This document shows, in pieces, positions 8,028-17,178 of a stretch of 64,000 nucleotides of DNA. Location: assembly GCF_014652815.1 (NCBI RefSeq), contig NZ_BMZN01000003.1, forward strand, positions 1 through 64,000, in the 5' to 3' direction. The stretch's first letter is position 1; each line of letters starts with the position of its first letter. The DNA comes from Alcaligenes pakistanensis (lineage in GTDB: Bacteria; Pseudomonadota; Gammaproteobacteria; Burkholderiales; Burkholderiaceae_B). Below the pieces are notes generated by a model that had not been told where the DNA came from, did not search any database, and saw only the letters and a program-made list of their open reading frames with translations. The translations under genes were made by a program, and so were the position numbers.

Positions 8028-8432
8028 TTACTCCTGTACCGCACCGGGTAGACGCATCAGGATCGAACCGATCTGGTCACGAGCCTGTCCAGCCACATCA
8101 CGCAACACGCCCATGCCGGCACGCGCACTGTCGAGCTCACGGCGCAGGGCCACGATCTGAGCTTGTTCCTGCTCCAGCAGTTTTTTCAATTCTGCCTGAT
8201 CAGTTTGTGCTTGCTGCTGAACCACATCCAATTGACGCTGATGTGAAGCAACACCGGTGGATAAGGACTCAAACTCGTCTTGCTGAAGACGGTTCTGCTG
8301 GCGCAAGGCGTCCAGCTCGGCATCCTGAGTTTTCAGACGAGCTAATAATTGAGCGCGTTCAGCGTGTAGCTGACGAGATTGCTCTACCAGTTGACCGATA
8401 CGGTCAGCGAGAAAGTCGAGATCTTGCAACAT
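8028..8432 (-). CDS. coiled-coil protein encoded upstream of zapA (ZapB-like)
   Basis: A 134-residue, almost wholly helical protein rich in Gln, Leu, Glu and Arg, with heptad periodicity from about residue 8 to 115 and no membrane segment. Small coiled-coil proteins of this kind sit directly before zapA in many proteobacteria and resemble ZapB, a division-ring factor. The 3-bp spacing to zapA supports co-translation. The role in division is inferred from length, coiled coil and neighbourhood, not from catalytic motifs. Confidence 0.7.
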   Translation of the reverse strand: MLQDLDFLADRIGQLVEQSRQLHAERAQLLARLKTQDAELDALRQQNRLQQDEFESLSTGVASHQRQLDVVQQQAQTDQAELKKLLEQEQAQIVALRRELDSARAGMGVLRDVAGQARDQIGSILMRLPGAVQE

Positions 8433-8774
8433 GGGCCTTATCGTAAACCATTGCTAGGGTTACTGGGTAGAGGAATTTCATACTAATGATAACCTTTCAC
8501 CCATCTTTCCATTACCTTTCAAACTTCTTTCAAAGCATCTTATTAGCCGCCCAACACGCTCCCAAAAAACCCTAAATTTCCCGAATTACCGGGAAAACCC
8601 CTAAAAACTAGGGCCAAGTCAGGGTTTCCAGTCTGCAAGTGCTCCATTACCATGCGTCACCCCTGTTCAATGCAGTCGGCACTATCGGGGGTGTGGAGTA
8701 CGACTCCACTATAAAGAAGCTGACACAGGAAAAAGGAAAACCAATGCGCAGGGCAGACAAGGAGAATCCACCTT
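8433..8774. other. intergenic region before tctB, with hairpins
   Basis: No gene is supported. The stretch separates divergent transcription units. It contains two clear short inverted repeats: TTTCCCG/CGGGAAA (8577-8583/8590-8596) and GTGGAG/CTCCAC (8693-8698/8704-8709). The second lies 66 bp before the tctB start and could be a regulator site or leader hairpin. A strong AAGGAG ribosome-binding site at 8759-8764 serves tctB. Confidence 0.5.
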
Positions 8775-9233
8775 ATGCAAATTAAAAATAAACAGGACTT
8801 TTGGTCCGGGATTATGTTTGTGGTTATCGGCGCGGCATTTGCGCTTGGAGCCACCAGCTATTCAATGGGAACTGCTGCTCGTATGGGCCCTGGCTACTTC
8901 CCATTCTGGTTGGGTGTATGCCAGAGCTTGTTAGGGGCAGTTGTCACACTCAGCTCAATGTCTGCCAAAGCGGAAAAAACCGAGATCGACAAGTTTAACT
9001 GGAAAGTGGCCCTTGTTATCATCGGCGCGGTGGTGCTTTGCGGTCTGACGCTCAATTCTCTGGGTGTCTACATTTCTATTTTCTTGCTTGTTCTGATCAG
9101 CAGCTTTGCCAGCCATGAATTCAGCTGGCCAGTTGCACTGGGCGCAGCCGTGTTTTTGGTGCTGTTTGTCTGGTTGGCATTCATCAAGGGCCTGGGGCTG
9201 GTATTCCCCTTGTGGCCAAGTTTTCTGGCCTGA
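8775..9233 (+). CDS. tctB: tripartite tricarboxylate transporter small membrane subunit TctB
   Basis: A 152-residue protein with four hydrophobic segments and the family features GATSYSMGTAARMGPGYFPFWLG at the first loop. TctB partners the large TctA subunit in secondary uptake of di- and tricarboxylates delivered by a periplasmic Bug/TctC binding protein. tctA follows 16 bp later. No binding-protein gene is adjacent, so the pair must use one encoded elsewhere. A TctDE-like sensor pair is about 8 kb downstream. Confidence 0.9.
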   Translation: MQIKNKQDFWSGIMFVVIGAAFALGATSYSMGTAARMGPGYFPFWLGVCQSLLGAVVTLSSMSAKAEKTEIDKFNWKVALVIIGAVVLCGLTLNSLGVYISIFLLVLISSFASHEFSWPVALGAAVFLVLFVWLAFIKGLGLVFPLWPSFLA

Positions 9234-9249
9234 TTGGGGGTGAACAGAC

Positions 9250-10755
9250 ATGGAATTATTTGACAACCTGATGCTCGGTTTCTCCGTGGCGTTCACGCCC
9301 GAGAATCTGGCCTACGCCCTGCTCGGCTGTGTGCTTGGTACCTTGATTGGTGTCTTGCCTGGTATTGGCCCCGTGCCAACCATCGCCATGCTGCTGCCCA
9401 TTACTTATGTGCTGCCACCTGTTGCTGGCCTGATCATGCTGGCTGGTATTTATTACGGTGCTCAGTACGGTGGGTCTACGACGGCAATTCTGGTCGCCTT
9501 GCCGGGGGAAACCTCAGCGGTGGTAACGGTATTGGACGGACACCAGATGGCACGTAATGGCCGGGCCGGTGCTGCCCTGGCGATTGCTGCTCTGGGTTCT
9601 TTCTTTGCCGGTTGTGTGGCCACCGTATTGTTGGCTGCCTTCGCACCTCCCTTGGCTGAAGTCGCCTTCAAGTTTGGGCCCGCGGAGTATTTCTCATTAA
9701 TGGTGTTAGGCTTGGTCGGTGCGGTTGTTTTGGCCTCCGGCTCCTTGCCCAAAGCTATCTGCATGATCTTGCTGGGTCTGCTGCTGGGTATGGTCGGCAC
9801 CGACGTGAACTCCGGCGTAGCCCGTTACGACTTCGGCATTCCAGAACTGCAAGACGGTATCGACTTTGCCGTGGTTGCCATGGGTGTATTTGGTTTCTCC
9901 GAAATCATGAACAACCTGGAACTGGGTGACCAGCGCGTCGAGATTACCGGCAAAGTAGGCTCCTTGTACCCCAACAAGCAGGAATTCAAAGAATCCTGGC
10001 CTGCAGTGCTGCGTGGTACCGCCATGGGTTCGGTGTTGGGTATCCTGCCCGGCGGTGGTGCGGTTCTGTCTTCCTTCGCGTCCTACACGCTGGAGAAGAA
10101 AATCTCCCGCAATCCGGAACGCTTTGGTAAAGGTCACCCAGCCGGTCTGGCGGGTCCTGAATCAGCCAACAACGCTGCGGCGCAGACATCCTTTATCCCC
10201 CTGCTGACACTGGGTATCCCAGGTAACGCGGTAACGGCTCTGATGATTGGTGCGATGACCATTCACAACATTCAGCCCGGCCCACAAGTGATGACCAGCC
10301 ACCCCGAGTTGTTCTGGGGCCTGATTGCCTCCATGTGGATCGGTAACCTGATGCTGGTGATTCTGAACCTGCCATTAGTTGGTCTGTGGGTGAAATTGCT
10401 GAAAGTGCCTTACCGCCTGCTGTTCCCTGCCATTCTGGTGTTCTGCACGGTCGGTGTGTACTCGCTGAACTACAACGTATTTGATATTTTGGTCACTGCT
10501 GCCTTTGGTTTTGTGGGTTACGTGTGGTCCAAGCTGCGTTGTGAAGGTGCTCCGCTGCTGCTGGGTCTGGTCTTGGGACCGATGATGGAAGAAAACTTCC
10601 GTCGCGCTCTGCTGCTGTCCCGCGGGGACTACACCACGTTCCTGACACGTCCTCTCTCTTTGTCTCTGCTGGTTCTGGCGGCCTTCCTGGTTGTCGTCGT
10701 CGCCCTGCCCTCGGTGAAAAAGAAACGCGAAGCCACCTTCGTGGAAGAGGACTAA
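9250..10755 (+). CDS. tctA: tripartite tricarboxylate transporter large permease TctA
   Basis: A 501-residue membrane protein with about 11-12 hydrophobic helices. The duplicated family motif is clear: GVLPGIGPVPTIAMLLP in the first half (about residues 36-52) and GILPGGGAVLSSFASY in the second, each following a helix hairpin. It forms the transport pore with TctB. Full length for the family (about 500). The substrate cannot be read from the sequence; members take citrate, tartrate, aromatic acids and others. It ends in a strong terminator. Confidence 0.93.
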   Translation: MELFDNLMLGFSVAFTPENLAYALLGCVLGTLIGVLPGIGPVPTIAMLLPITYVLPPVAGLIMLAGIYYGAQYGGSTTAILVALPGETSAVVTVLDGHQMARNGRAGAALAIAALGSFFAGCVATVLLAAFAPPLAEVAFKFGPAEYFSLMVLGLVGAVVLASGSLPKAICMILLGLLLGMVGTDVNSGVARYDFGIPELQDGIDFAVVAMGVFGFSEIMNNLELGDQRVEITGKVGSLYPNKQEFKESWPAVLRGTAMGSVLGILPGGGAVLSSFASYTLEKKISRNPERFGKGHPAGLAGPESANNAAAQTSFIPLLTLGIPGNAVTALMIGAMTIHNIQPGPQVMTSHPELFWGLIASMWIGNLMLVILNLPLVGLWVKLLKVPYRLLFPAILVFCTVGVYSLNYNVFDILVTAAFGFVGYVWSKLRCEGAPLLLGLVLGPMMEENFRRALLLSRGDYTTFLTRPLSLSLLVLAAFLVVVVALPSVKKKREATFVEED

Positions 10756-10826
10756 AGCATCGTTGCTTCTCCGGTTTGAATTCGCTCCCAGCCTAGGGAG
10801 TCTTCAAACCGGCGCTAGAAAACAAG

Positions 10827-10866
10827 AAGGCCTGGTTTCGTCTCTCCACGAAATCAGGCCTTTTTT
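10827..10866 (+). terminator. intrinsic terminator after tctA
   Basis: GGCCTGGTTTCG pairs with CGAAATCAGGCC across a short loop and is followed by six Ts (10861-10866). Confidence 0.88.
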
Positions 10867-10938
10867 CTTTGCTCCGGCATTATGTGCAAGTAACTTGATC
10901 AAAGAAAGGCAATATGAGCCTGCTCCAAGTTAAAGCAT

Positions 10939-11973
10939 CTACGACGCCAATACCGCCTGCACGGCACGTTTCCCTAGCAAGGGAGCCAGGATGACACCCG
11001 GGTGGGCTATGACCGCAAACAGATCCTCTACCGCCCCTATCGGCCCACACAATGGCAGCTTGCTGAGAGTCATGGGACGAAACCCCACCTCTATAGAATG
11101 CAAGCGGGGAGGAACCGGTAGCTGCAGCAGTTGAGCAATCGCCTGGCAGGTCTCATCAGCCAGAGCCTGCAAACCAGCTTCACCTTGTTGCGGATAATCC
11201 AAGGCCGACATCAGCCCTGCTTCTTTGCCGGGACGTAACTCCAGATCCTGAGCGCAGAGCAAATGCTGAATCACGTTTTTACCCGCATCAAAGCGCATCA
11301 GCACGGCGGGCTGTTGCTCAATCGCTAGGTCTACGCCGATGCCGGCAGCCAGCGCCACGGCGCCATAGCCATTGGCCAACACCACCTTATCGGCATAAAT
11401 GGATTGCCCTTGCAGCTCCACTCCCTTGGCTCGCCCCTGGGCATACAAAACGGCCTGCACGGTGCCCGAAAGCACAGAGGCTCCTTCTGCCCGCGCAGCT
11501 TGAAGAAAGCAGCGAGCCAAATCAGTCGGTTCCAGTGCAAAGTCATCCGGTGCCCAAGCCGCCAAGTCCGGAGGTGCAACAAGCAAAGGTTCTTTTTGGC
11601 GCAGTTGCTGGCCTGAAAGACTTTCAATTTTGGAGCCTGCAGCAAGATGCTCGGCGATCAAATCCGCTGTCTCATCTGTTGTTGCTCCCCATAACAGCGC
11701 TCCACGCACGGTCACTGGCAGCAAACCCCAATCCCGCTCCAGGCGTTTGAATTCGTCCAGAGCGTGCAAGCGCAAGGCAAAGGCTGCCGGGTCATCCGAT
11801 GGCGTGCTGGCGCTGCCTCCTACCCAGCCGAAAGAAGCAGCAGTTGCACTAGGAGTACTGCCAGGCCCTGAGTCAATCAAAGTCACTGCAGCCCCTGCTT
11901 TAGTGAGATGCCAAGCTACCGACGCCCCCATCACACCGCCACCGACCACCAGCACTTTGCATTTATGCGTCAT
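10939..11973 (-). CDS. FAD-dependent amino-acid oxidase/dehydrogenase (DAO family)
   Basis: A 344-residue flavoprotein. The N-terminal Rossmann motif VLVVGGGVMGASVAWHL (about residues 8-24) ends in an acidic residue (LID) that binds the FAD adenosine ribose. The C-terminal part ending with IAHPGVILAPLLGK is typical of the glycine oxidase/D-amino-acid dehydrogenase group. Such enzymes deaminate amines or D- and N-methyl amino acids. It lies downstream of an Fe3+-type ABC importer on the same strand, but a terminator (12071-12109) intervenes, so it may be separately transcribed or read through at a low level. The substrate is unknown. Confidence 0.82.
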   Translation of the reverse strand: MTHKCKVLVVGGGVMGASVAWHLTKAGAAVTLIDSGPGSTPSATAASFGWVGGSASTPSDDPAAFALRLHALDEFKRLERDWGLLPVTVRGALLWGATTDETADLIAEHLAAGSKIESLSGQQLRQKEPLLVAPPDLAAWAPDDFALEPTDLARCFLQAARAEGASVLSGTVQAVLYAQGRAKGVELQGQSIYADKVVLANGYGAVALAAGIGVDLAIEQQPAVLMRFDAGKNVIQHLLCAQDLELRPGKEAGLMSALDYPQQGEAGLQALADETCQAIAQLLQLPVPPRLHSIEVGFRPMTLSKLPLCGPIGAVEDLFAVIAHPGVILAPLLGKRAVQAVLAS

Positions 11974-12070
11974 AGGTTTTTACGTTTCAATCTATAGAAG
12001 CTGCCCATTGCAGCATGTGTCATCGAGCAGACCCAAGATGAACAGCGACAAGATAAAACCCTGCTGCACA

Positions 12071-12109
12071 AAAAACAATGGCCTGAATCCCTCCCGGAAC
12101 TCAGGCCAT
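12071..12109 (-). terminator. intrinsic terminator after the ABC permease
   Basis: On the minus strand AATGGCCTGA pairs with TTCAGGCCATT (one bulge) and a run of Ts follows (A run at 12070-12076 on the plus strand). Confidence 0.78.
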
Positions 12110-12130
12110 TGAGATCAGCCAGGATCTACC

Positions 12131-13816
12131 TTACATCGTGCCTTGACGGCGCTTGTAAAAGTTACCGATATGCATGGCCAACAGTACCAGCACAGTAGAG
12201 ATCAAAATCATGATGATCCCCAGTGCAGACAGCTTGCCCCATAGCCCGTCTTCGGCGTAACCCAGTACCTGTACCGCCAGCACTTCCGTACCGGGACGAG
12301 ACAGTACCACGGACACGGTCAATTCGCGGATGAACATGGTTGCCATCAAGATCCAAGCCGACACCACTCCGGGAATCAGCAAAGGAATAATGATGCGGCG
12401 CATGGTCGTCCAGGAACTGGCCCCGGCAACGGCCGAGGACTCTTCCAAGTGAGCATGCACCTGCACGAAAGCCGCCGACAAAGGCCGAATGCCATAAGGC
12501 AGATAGGCGGCAATATAGGCGAGCAGTAAAGCCGTTAAGGTAGCGTAGAGCGGCGTTTGTACGAAGAACCACATAAAGCCAATACCAATCACAATGCCCG
12601 GGAAGGAAAAGGACAGGAAGCTCAAGGTATCTAGCAAGGCCGCCGCTCGCGTTCGTAGCTTAACCACGACGTACGCCACAAATAGCGACAGTAATACACC
12701 CAGACTGGCTCCGACCACTGCCAGGAACAGGCTGTTTTTCATGGCCACTTTGGAGATCGGATCTTGTATGACATCGATCCAGTTCGCCCAACTCATCAAG
12801 GAGAAGGCACGCGCACTAGGCACCATGGAGTACGGAATCATGGAGGTATAGAGCAGCACAGCCACGGGCAGCACCACCATCAGCAAACTGATAATGCCCA
12901 CAATGATGAACAGAGGGATTTTGGCCCGATGCAGTTCCAGCTGAGTGGGTTTGAAGCCCCGGCTGGAGATCGTCACATACTTGCTGCTTTCTGCGGTCAT
13001 GTAGCGATACAGCACAATCAAGGCAATGGAGGCGGACAGCACACTCATTCCCAAGGCCGCCGCCTTTCCATAGTCCGGAGCAAAACCGGTCGAGATCATC
13101 TCGAACAAATAGGTGGCCAGCACATCCACCCGTCCCGGCGTACCCAATACACGCGGAACGGCATAGGAGGCCAAGGCACGCACAATGGCCAGGATGAAGG
13201 CAGCCATGATGGCAGGGCGCAAGATCGGCAGAGTCACCCGCGTCAAGGTACGCCACAAACCGCCCCCAAATACTCGTGAGGACTCTTCCATGGACACGTC
13301 AAAAGAGGCCATAGCGGGAGCAATAATCAGGTAGGCGACGGGCATGTTCAACAAGCCCTCCACCAGAATCATGCCCCACAGCGAATAGATATTCAGCGGC
13401 GCTTCTTGCAGACCCAGGGTGTCCTGCAAGAACATATTGATCAAGCCATTGGACGGGTTGAGCAGCAAGGCCCAGCTGACCGAAAACAGCAAGTGCGGAA
13501 TCATCATGGGTACGATGGACAGCACCGTAAACACACCCTTCATGGGCATGTTGGTACGGGTGTTCAGGTAAGCCAGGAAAACTGCCAGCGCCGTAGAAAA
13601 CAGGGACGAGCCCAGCACGAAGACCACCGTATTAAAGGTGACTTCCAGCAAGAAAGGATCGGTATAGGCGGCCACATACTTGGCCGTGGTGAAGGAGCCA
13701 AAAGCGGTCAGGCCCTGCGAAAAGCTGCCCAGCAGCAACATTAGCACTGGACACAGGGTCAGAAAACCGACGATCAGAATAAGCGACCAGCTAAGTGGTC
13801 TGCGAGTTTGATTCAT
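12131..13816 (-). CDS. Fe3+/phosphonate-type ABC importer, fused permease
   Basis: A 561-residue protein with about twelve membrane helices made of two fused permease domains. Each half has the EAA loop that docks the ATPase: EESSRVFGGGLWRTLTRVTLP and EESSAVAGASSWTTMRRIIIP. This double architecture is that of FbpB/AfuB-like iron importers and of 2-aminoethylphosphonate or thiamine importers. It follows the ATPase gene by 12 bp in the order binding protein - ATPase - permease. The substrate is not fixed by sequence; the binding protein is of the Fe3+/opine class. Confidence 0.88.
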   Translation of the reverse strand: MNQTRRPLSWSLILIVGFLTLCPVLMLLLGSFSQGLTAFGSFTTAKYVAAYTDPFLLEVTFNTVVFVLGSSLFSTALAVFLAYLNTRTNMPMKGVFTVLSIVPMMIPHLLFSVSWALLLNPSNGLINMFLQDTLGLQEAPLNIYSLWGMILVEGLLNMPVAYLIIAPAMASFDVSMEESSRVFGGGLWRTLTRVTLPILRPAIMAAFILAIVRALASYAVPRVLGTPGRVDVLATYLFEMISTGFAPDYGKAAALGMSVLSASIALIVLYRYMTAESSKYVTISSRGFKPTQLELHRAKIPLFIIVGIISLLMVVLPVAVLLYTSMIPYSMVPSARAFSLMSWANWIDVIQDPISKVAMKNSLFLAVVGASLGVLLSLFVAYVVVKLRTRAAALLDTLSFLSFSFPGIVIGIGFMWFFVQTPLYATLTALLLAYIAAYLPYGIRPLSAAFVQVHAHLEESSAVAGASSWTTMRRIIIPLLIPGVVSAWILMATMFIRELTVSVVLSRPGTEVLAVQVLGYAEDGLWGKLSALGIIMILISTVLVLLAMHIGNFYKRRQGTM

Positions 13817-13828
13817 GATGCCCCGCCC

Positions 13829-14914
13829 TTATGCCGACAACAGCATGCAGTGTTCAGGGTGCAGGTTAAAGCGCACGGTATCGCCCTCTTTCACCTTCAC
13901 ATCCGGATCAATACACACCAAGAGCTTTTCTTTACCGACGTTAACCTCGGCCTCGTAGGACTCACCTACGAACTCCAGCGCCTGAACTTGACCGTGGAAC
14001 AGGTTCTGACCCACGTCACCCGACTGGCTGCTGACGCGAATAAATTCAGGACGGATGCACAGGGTGACCTCGGTCCCCACGGGCAAGTCACGTTTTTTGC
14101 AATGCAGCTGACCCAACTCACATTCCACAATGGTGGAATCGACACGCTGTTCGCGCACCTTGGCGCTGATCTGGTTCGCACGACCAATGAAGTCCGCCAC
14201 AAAGCGATGGTCAGCATCAAAGTAAATTTTCTCTGGGGAGCCGATCTCCAAAATCTTGCCACCACGCATGACCGCAATAGAGTTGGACAAGGCCAAGGCT
14301 TCAACCCGATCGTGCGTCACGTAGACAGCGGTAATGTCCAGGCGGCTCAAGAACTCGCGCAACTCTTTGCGGGTTTCTTCGCGCAGCTTGGCATCCAGAT
14401 TACTAAGCGGCTCGTCAAACAGAATGACTTTCGGCTCTGCCACCAAGGCCCGAGCCAGGGCGACACGCTGCTGCTGACCACCGGACAAACGCGTGGCCGA
14501 GCGCTGATCCACGCCTTCCAGCTGCACAAACTTCAGAATGTTGGCGACCTTTTCACGGATCACCTCTTTACGCTCACCACGCACTTGCAGGGGGTAGGCG
14601 ATATTGTCGAACACCGTCATATGTGGCCAGATGGCGTAGGTCTGGAACACCATGCCCAGGCCACGTTTTTCCACCGGCACGGCGATATTTTTAGCGCTGG
14701 ACCAGACGATCTCGTCCCCGATGCGGATTTCACCCTCGTCCGGTGTTTCCAGACCGACTATGCAACGCAGCAGCGTGGTTTTGCCGCAGCCGCTGGGTCC
14801 TAACAGTGTGAAAAACTCATTAGCGGGAATCGTCAGGTTGATATTGTCCAAAGCTTTGAAGGTTTTGCCCTCTGAGACATAGGTCTTGCTTAGGCCGGTA
14901 ATTTCAATTTGCAT
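13829..14914 (-). CDS. ABC importer ATPase, PotA/FbpC type
   Basis: A 361-residue ATP-binding subunit. Walker A GPSGCGKTT is near residues 39-47, the signature LSGGQQQR and Walker B VILFDEPLSNLD follow in order, and the switch histidine is in VTHDR. A C-terminal TOBE-like beta domain (about 250-361) is typical of PotA, FbpC and MalK-type subunits and often holds regulatory sites. It sits between the binding-protein gene upstream and the fused permease downstream and powers their import. Confidence 0.9.
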   Translation of the reverse strand: MQIEITGLSKTYVSEGKTFKALDNINLTIPANEFFTLLGPSGCGKTTLLRCIVGLETPDEGEIRIGDEIVWSSAKNIAVPVEKRGLGMVFQTYAIWPHMTVFDNIAYPLQVRGERKEVIREKVANILKFVQLEGVDQRSATRLSGGQQQRVALARALVAEPKVILFDEPLSNLDAKLREETRKELREFLSRLDITAVYVTHDRVEALALSNSIAVMRGGKILEIGSPEKIYFDADHRFVADFIGRANQISAKVREQRVDSTIVECELGQLHCKKRDLPVGTEVTLCIRPEFIRVSSQSGDVGQNLFHGQVQALEFVGESYEAEVNVGKEKLLVCIDPDVKVKEGDTVRFNLHPEHCMLLSA

Positions 14915-14991
14915 AATGAGTAAAAGTTTTCAGTAAAAATAAGGCGAGGCGCCGCGGCGCCCCGTTCTTGACGAACCCATCGTTTCCGCGA

Positions 14992-16029
14992 TTAACGAAC
15001 AGCGAAGATACGGCTGAATTCGCGGCCCCAACGGACCAGTTCTTCATCGCTCAGGTCGCGAATCGGCTCGACCTTGGCTTGATCAATACCCGCAACCGGT
15101 GGATGTACCCCTGGAGCCAATACATATTCGCCCACTTTATTGGCCAAGATACCCATCGCTTCAGTGCCCAACCAGTAATCCAGGAACACGCGAGCCGCAT
15201 CAGGATGCGGTGCGTTCTTGGTCAAGGCGATTGCGCGTGGGGAACCCAGCAAAGGCTGACCCGACATAGGGCCCCAGGCCAATGGTGCAGGCGACTTGGT
15301 CACAATGTACTTAGGCATGGAAATAGCGATCAACTTCTCGCCACTTTCAATCGGGGCCGGTGTTGGGCCAAAGGACGCCACAAACATGGGCTTGTTGGCT
15401 GCCAGGCCTTTCAGGAAGTCTAGCCACTGCTCTTCGCTGCTAAAGACCTTTTCCTTCAGACCAATCAACCAACCAATTGTGGAGGGGTGGTTGGAAGGGT
15501 TGGCCATGACGATCTTGTCTTTCCACTTGGGATCAGCCAGATCTTCGTAGCGCTGCGGAGCGTCCTCGGCTTTGAGGTGGTCCGTATTATAGATATAAGA
15601 CACATATTCAATGCCAAATTGAATAATCGAATCGTCTTGAACTGCCCACTCCGGATAGCCTTGCAAGGCTTCGGACTGATGGGGGATCAATACGCCCTGC
15701 TCTTTAAGCAGTTGCAGCATAGGCAGCGGAGCCTGGACTACATCGGCCATCAGCTTGCCCGCGTTAAATTCGGTCAGGATGGTGGGGATAAATTTGGAGC
15801 TGGAAATACGGGTGTATTTGCCCTCAATACCCTGTGCTTGTTTCAGGGCCTTCATGATGGGCTCAACCGCCGTAATGTTGGCGTAGAAAACAGCCTGGCC
15901 TTGAGCCTTCGCTTTTTCCATTACAGCTGCATCTGCAGCCCATGCCGCCCATGGCAAAGAGGTGCTCATAGACGCCAGTCCAGTGGCACCTGCCAGCTTC
16001 AAGAAACGACGACGGTCAAAAGTGGTCAT
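14992..16029 (-). CDS. Tat-exported ABC substrate-binding protein (Fe3+/AfuA class)
   Basis: A 345-residue periplasmic binding protein. The N-terminus has a twin-arginine motif (DRRRFLKLAG) followed by a hydrophobic stretch and AWAADA, so it is probably exported folded through Tat. Features such as IVTKSPAPLAWGPMSGQPLL and the lobe layout fit the Fe3+-siderophore/thiamine/opine binding class. The start is set at the ATG at 16029; a GTG three codons upstream is possible, and neither has a strong ribosome-binding site. It is the first gene of the importer unit. Tat export may mean that a cofactor or metal is loaded before export, or only fast folding. Confidence 0.85.
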   Translation of the reverse strand: MTTFDRRRFLKLAGATGLASMSTSLPWAAWAADAAVMEKAKAQGQAVFYANITAVEPIMKALKQAQGIEGKYTRISSSKFIPTILTEFNAGKLMADVVQAPLPMLQLLKEQGVLIPHQSEALQGYPEWAVQDDSIIQFGIEYVSYIYNTDHLKAEDAPQRYEDLADPKWKDKIVMANPSNHPSTIGWLIGLKEKVFSSEEQWLDFLKGLAANKPMFVASFGPTPAPIESGEKLIAISMPKYIVTKSPAPLAWGPMSGQPLLGSPRAIALTKNAPHPDAARVFLDYWLGTEAMGILANKVGEYVLAPGVHPPVAGIDQAKVEPIRDLSDEELVRWGREFSRIFAVR

Positions 16030-16253
16030 AAGGTTCACGTTCCAGTTAATTAGCTAGGAAATTATGTGGGCCCATCATAATCCAGACGGATGCATCCCAT
16101 TTATTACAGATCTATGTTTGGTTTAGAACATGAGGGGCCTGACGCCGTCAAGCCACAAACGCTTTGCCGCTTATTCGCACGGGCAAAGATCACGCCCGAC
16201 AAGCTGCGCTAAGCTGTACGCCCTAACACGATTTTCTTTAAGGAGAGCCCGGC

Positions 16254-17177
16254 ATGAACCCCTCGATTCAAGCTAAACCCTATGAGCACACCACCCCGCA
16301 AAAAGTGGCCTTCATTGGTTTGGGCGTGATGGGTTACCCCATGGCGGGACATCTGGCGCAGGCTGGCCACCAGGTGACGGTATACAACCGCAATCCGGCT
16401 AAAGCAGAACAGTGGAGTGCGCAGTTCAAACACGAATGGGCCGCTACGCCAGCCCTAGCAGCCGCACAAGCCGATATCGTCATGGCCTGTGTGGGTAATG
16501 ATGATGATCTGCGAGCTATTTTCCTGGGGCCTGACGGTGCCTTGGCGGGGATGAAGGCAGGGACACTATTTATAGACCACACTACCGCCTCTGCAGAAGT
16601 GGCGCGGGAACTGGGTGATCTGGCGAGCAGCAAGGGCGCCTCCTTTATCGATGCACCCATTTCCGGTGGACAAGCGGGTGCCCAAAAGGGAGTACTCAGC
16701 ATTATGTGCGGCGGCAAGGCAGAGGATATGGAGCGCGCCCGTCCCCTGATGATGACATATGCCCAGGCCTGCACCTTGATGGGCCCCCTAGGATCGGGGC
16801 AGCTGTGCAAAATGGTGAACCAGATTGCCGTAGTCGGTCTATTACAAGGTCTGGCGGAGGCGATGGCATTTGGAGAACGAGCCGGCTTGGATATGGAGCA
16901 GGCTTTGTCGGTATTAACCAAGGGCGCAGCACGAAGCTGGCAAATGGAAACGAAAGGTCCGACTATGCTGGCCAGGGACTTCCAGCCCGGTTTTACGGTG
17001 AACTGGATGCTGAAGGATTTGGATCTGGTCAAGCAAGAAGCGCTGCGCAATGGTGCACTGCTTCCGGGTACTGCATTAATTCAAGAGCAATTTGCAAAGA
17101 TTGCAGAGCAAGGCCACCGAGATATGGATATTTCTACTCTGTTTAAGCTGCTGGCCCGCCCAAGCAAGGCCACGTAA
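16254..17177 (+). CDS. beta-hydroxyacid dehydrogenase (3-hydroxyisobutyrate/tartronate semialdehyde reductase family)
   Basis: A 307-residue NAD(P)-dependent oxidoreductase. The Rossmann motif FIGLGVMGYPMAGHL lies near residues 20-34, followed by NRNPAKA, where an arginine after the second strand favours NADP. The family substrate motif DAPISGGQAGA and the catalytic lysine in GQLCKMVNQ are present. Substrates of the family include 3-hydroxyisobutyrate, tartronate semialdehyde and related short acids. An AAGGAG site precedes the ATG. It is divergent from the ABC importer and convergent with the sensor kinase. The exact substrate is undetermined. Confidence 0.85.
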   Translation: MNPSIQAKPYEHTTPQKVAFIGLGVMGYPMAGHLAQAGHQVTVYNRNPAKAEQWSAQFKHEWAATPALAAAQADIVMACVGNDDDLRAIFLGPDGALAGMKAGTLFIDHTTASAEVARELGDLASSKGASFIDAPISGGQAGAQKGVLSIMCGGKAEDMERARPLMMTYAQACTLMGPLGSGQLCKMVNQIAVVGLLQGLAEAMAFGERAGLDMEQALSVLTKGAARSWQMETKGPTMLARDFQPGFTVNWMLKDLDLVKQEALRNGALLPGTALIQEQFAKIAEQGHRDMDISTLFKLLARPSKAT

Positions 17178-17178
17178 A

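Noticed and set aside
13808-14803. 331-codon frame antisense to the ABC ATPase gene
   Set aside because: Shadow frame; Walker and signature motifs are on the minus strand.
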